Assembly: GCA_019633425.1 (NCBI GenBank) | Contig: WSUB01000430.1 | Location: 1 to 11,331, forward strand | Source: Tulasnella sp. 424 | Lineage: Eukaryota; Basidiomycota; Agaricomycetes; Cantharellales; Tulasnellaceae | DNA: 11,331 nucleotides | Reading direction: 5' to 3' | Shown: piece after piece, positions 9,804 through 11,331 of the stretch | Position numbering within the stretch: position 1 is the first letter of the stretch | Layout of the letters: each line of letters begins with the position of its first letter | Made by a program: the position numbers and the translations under genes | The notes under the pieces: generated by a model | What the model was told of the DNA's origin: nothing | Database searches by the model: none | Seen by the model: only the letters and a program-made list of their open reading frames with translations

Positions 9804-10252
9804 CATTCAAAGCGGACGTATTCTTCATGTTAAAATATCAATGAGTAGAATGAAATTTGCGATAGAGTAATGAATTCAGCTTTCCCAAATCCCTCGGAGT
9901 AGGGCCTATTGAGAATCAAACGTACTCCTGTCCGCCGAACGACCCGCCCCACTGTTGGACAACATAATCTGTGCGTCATGTGGTTCAGGCGAAACGCCAA
10001 CTTGAATCCGCAATTTTAATTGAACATACCGCATCTACTGAGCGAGGGGCAGAGTCCCTGCAGTCTCTCTGACACCTTCTCCCAAGAATTGATCTCTAAA
10101 TGGCCGGAGCCGGCGCTCGATTCTCCAGCGGTGCCGTCGTTAAATTTGAGCCAGGCTTCAGATATTATCAAGCTACTGATCATCGAGAGCTTTGGGATGG
10201 CCTCGAGGAGCTAACATTAGAAGGAAGGAGGTTGGCATCCGTCGTTAGTCAC
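9804..10252 (+). repeat. Diverged direct repeat, unit B, with open 3' frame
   Basis: Partner of 8555-8990 in the same orientation. Here the shared frame stays open from about 10020 to the TAA at 10212-10214 and ends SDIIKLLIIESFGMASRS. Unit A ends RIINLRTIESFGISSMS. From the shared LSD to IESFG both units have exactly 36 codons between, with small compensating shifts. I do not recognise the protein. It may be the 3' end of a decayed duplicated gene or part of a transposon. Confidence 0.55.
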
Positions 10253-10457
10253 TAATCTCCGTCTTTGATGGCGAGAACATACAGCTTGAGTCGAAAAATA
10301 ACCACCCCTTCCACATATTGTGAAGTCCACGATTTCTGGCAGGTACTGTATGACGAGCTGGAGCATCCAATTGAGAGTGGTGTAATCGAAAGGCCCTCTG
10401 CCAGTGGCGCTGTGCTTTGAAGGTGTGGACAGTCGCAGAAGACTGATGGAGCTTCTG
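10253..10457. other. Gap between repeat unit B and the inverted-repeat element
   Basis: No gene, repeat or regulatory signal that I can support. The plus frame starting at 10404 runs into the inverted-repeat element and has no recognised motif. Confidence 0.4.
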
Positions 10458-10459
10458 GA

Positions 10460-10877
10460 ATACTGTACTATTTCGTTAATACCGGTGGCTATGGGACAAG
10501 GGACAAAAATCTTACCGGCGCAACCATACCGGAGGGACGGCGCAAGTGACTGGGACGTGGGACAAGGTTTGAGCGGAGCGGATGGTGGCCCTGCAAGCGC
10601 TATGATTCAGTGTGCCGAACAGCGGTGAGTAGGATATGAGGAATGGAGGTCTCATAATTTAGATTTCCCCGCGTGATTGTTCGCAAATTCGGGGAAAAAG
10701 GCTTGAGGGGCTTGAGATACGTCTGATTTTCTCTTCAGCTCACGTGTTACTTACCAGCGGGGACACCGTGTCCCGAGCGGTGCGACCTGTCGGGACCGGG
10801 GGACACCTCAAAAATTGACCGGACCGGATGGGGGGTTGGGACATGGGACATCCGGTATTAACGAAATAGTACAGTAT
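10460..10877. mobile_element. 418-bp inverted-repeat element with GGGAC-rich subterminal regions (possible MITE)
   Basis: The ends (10460-10485 and 10852-10877) are perfect 26-bp inverted repeats. Near the outer tips both arms read TA then CTGTACTATTTCG inward, so a TA target-site duplication flanking 23-bp terminal repeats would fit a Tc1/mariner-type insertion. The pentamer GGGAC occurs 11 times inside, 10 on the plus strand. The copies lie in two clusters next to the arms (10493-10563 and 10760-10849), with none in the middle. No transposase is present, so it would be non-autonomous. Both arms read ILYYFVNTG in one frame, so an inverted gene-fragment duplication is an alternative. Confidence 0.5.
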
Positions 10878-11113
10878 CTGTTCTTCGAGGCACTGGCAAC
10901 CATCCCGAGAATCGCAGTCAAGATCCAAGCGTCCAACCGGCCGTCCCGGGACAATCATTGCTGCTTGCCGCCAGCTCCCTCTGAAATCTTTGAGCTTCGG
11001 AACTGTTATAAACTATCCTTATACGTCATTATCCCCTTTCGTCATAACCTTTCTACCTTTTCTTGTTGTGTTGTGACGTGATAAGTTTTGTACGTGTTTG
11101 TTTTGCCCTTTAG

Positions 11114-11120
11114 TATATAT
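11114..11120 (+). promoter_or_regulatory. TATA-like box of a possible gene at the right edge
   Basis: TATATAT lies 50 bp before an ATG (11170) in good context (AAGATGG), with a CT-rich stretch (about 11139-11150) between them. Farther upstream, TGACGTGA (11074-11081, bZIP/CRE-like) overlaps a GATAA word (11080-11084). Confidence 0.4.
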
Positions 11121-11150
11121 TTCGCCCTGTTCGCGATTCCCTCTTTCCTC

Positions 11151-11241
11151 AACTCCTCGTTGACTAAAGATGGATCGCAGGTATGTCTATTACTAGTAGA
11201 TACAATATAAAAACTCCTCGTTGACTAAAGACGGATCGCAG
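11151..11241 (+). repeat. Pair of 30-bp direct repeats, 61-bp period
   Basis: Bases 11151-11180 and 11212-11241 are the same at 29 of 30 positions. The single change, T to C at 11171/11232, turns the ATG in the first repeat into ACG in the second. Both end in GATCGCAG. The first is followed by GTATGT, a splice-donor word; the second ends in a CAG that could serve as an acceptor. Confidence 0.85.
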
Positions 11242-11331
11242 TGTGTGTTAACTACGACAGGTTATGGGCCCAGATTCGACGTGTTGAACCCCCTACCATA
11301 TTCAACCCTAGTCTACATCCAAATCCGCATC
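11170..11331 (+). CDS. Possible 5' end of a gene running off the right edge
   Basis: ATG at 11170 has A at -3 and G at +4. Unspliced it meets TAG after eight codons. With donor GTATGT at 11181 and acceptor CAG ending at 11260 (80-bp intron, TTAAC branch-like word near 11248-11252), the exons 11170..11180 and 11261..>11331 read MDRRLWAQIRRVEPP and onward, open to the last base. Using the nearer CAG at 11241 instead gives a stop after six residues. A TATA-like box sits 50 bp upstream. The product is unrecognised. This is a pattern-based call and the open second exon is only 71 bp, so chance cannot be excluded. Confidence 0.3.

Noticed and set aside
8555..10252. Firm call of an LTR retrotransposon
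   Set aside because: No TG...CA ends, primer-binding site, polypurine tract or pol-like reading frame could be shown. Left as one option in a finding.

Overview
This window is nuclear DNA from a filamentous fungus, most likely an agaricomycete basidiomycete. The evidence is short (60-92 bp) GT-AG introns with CTRAY-type branch sites, a secreted GH11 xylanase with a fungal CBM1 module, a PTC7-type mitochondrial phosphatase, and an intron-bearing nuclear tRNA-Lys. The species cannot be fixed from sequence alone.

Layout. (1) Bases 1-320 are the 3' end of a GH11-CBM1 xylanase gene cut by the left edge. (2) Bases 321-2330 are intergenic: the first ~930 bp is a duplicated 3' flank, and the rest is the upstream region of the next gene, with a TATA box at 2260. 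(3) Bases 2331-3385 hold a complete three-exon GH11-CBM1 xylanase (305 aa). It is a tandem paralogue of the first gene: base 1 matches base 3021, and similarity continues about 1 kb past both stop codons. (4) Bases 3386-4526 are the second copy of that flank, ending about 100 bp from the next stop codon. (5) Bases 6777-4527 on the minus strand hold a three-exon PTC7-like PP2C phosphatase (692 aa) with a predicted mitochondrial presequence and a very large proline/serine-rich insertion in the catalytic domain. (6) Bases 6778-8400 have no convincing gene. (7) Bases 8401-8488 are tRNA-Lys(CTT) with a 15-nt intron, an upstream TATA-like box and a T-run terminator. (8) Bases 8489-11331 are gene-poor and repeat-bearing. 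They hold a diverged ~440-bp direct repeat with shared protein-like 3' ends, a 418-bp TA-flanked inverted-repeat element packed with GGGAC motifs, and a 30-bp tandem repeat over a possible gene start at the right edge.

The two xylanases would act outside the cell on plant-wall xylan, with the CBM1 modules tethering them to cellulose. The phosphatase and tRNA are housekeeping neighbours with no evident functional link. I see no clearly new multi-gene system. The best leads are the rapid divergence of the two CBM1 modules, the phosphatase insertion with a possible intron-retention isoform, and the unclassified inverted-repeat element near the right end.
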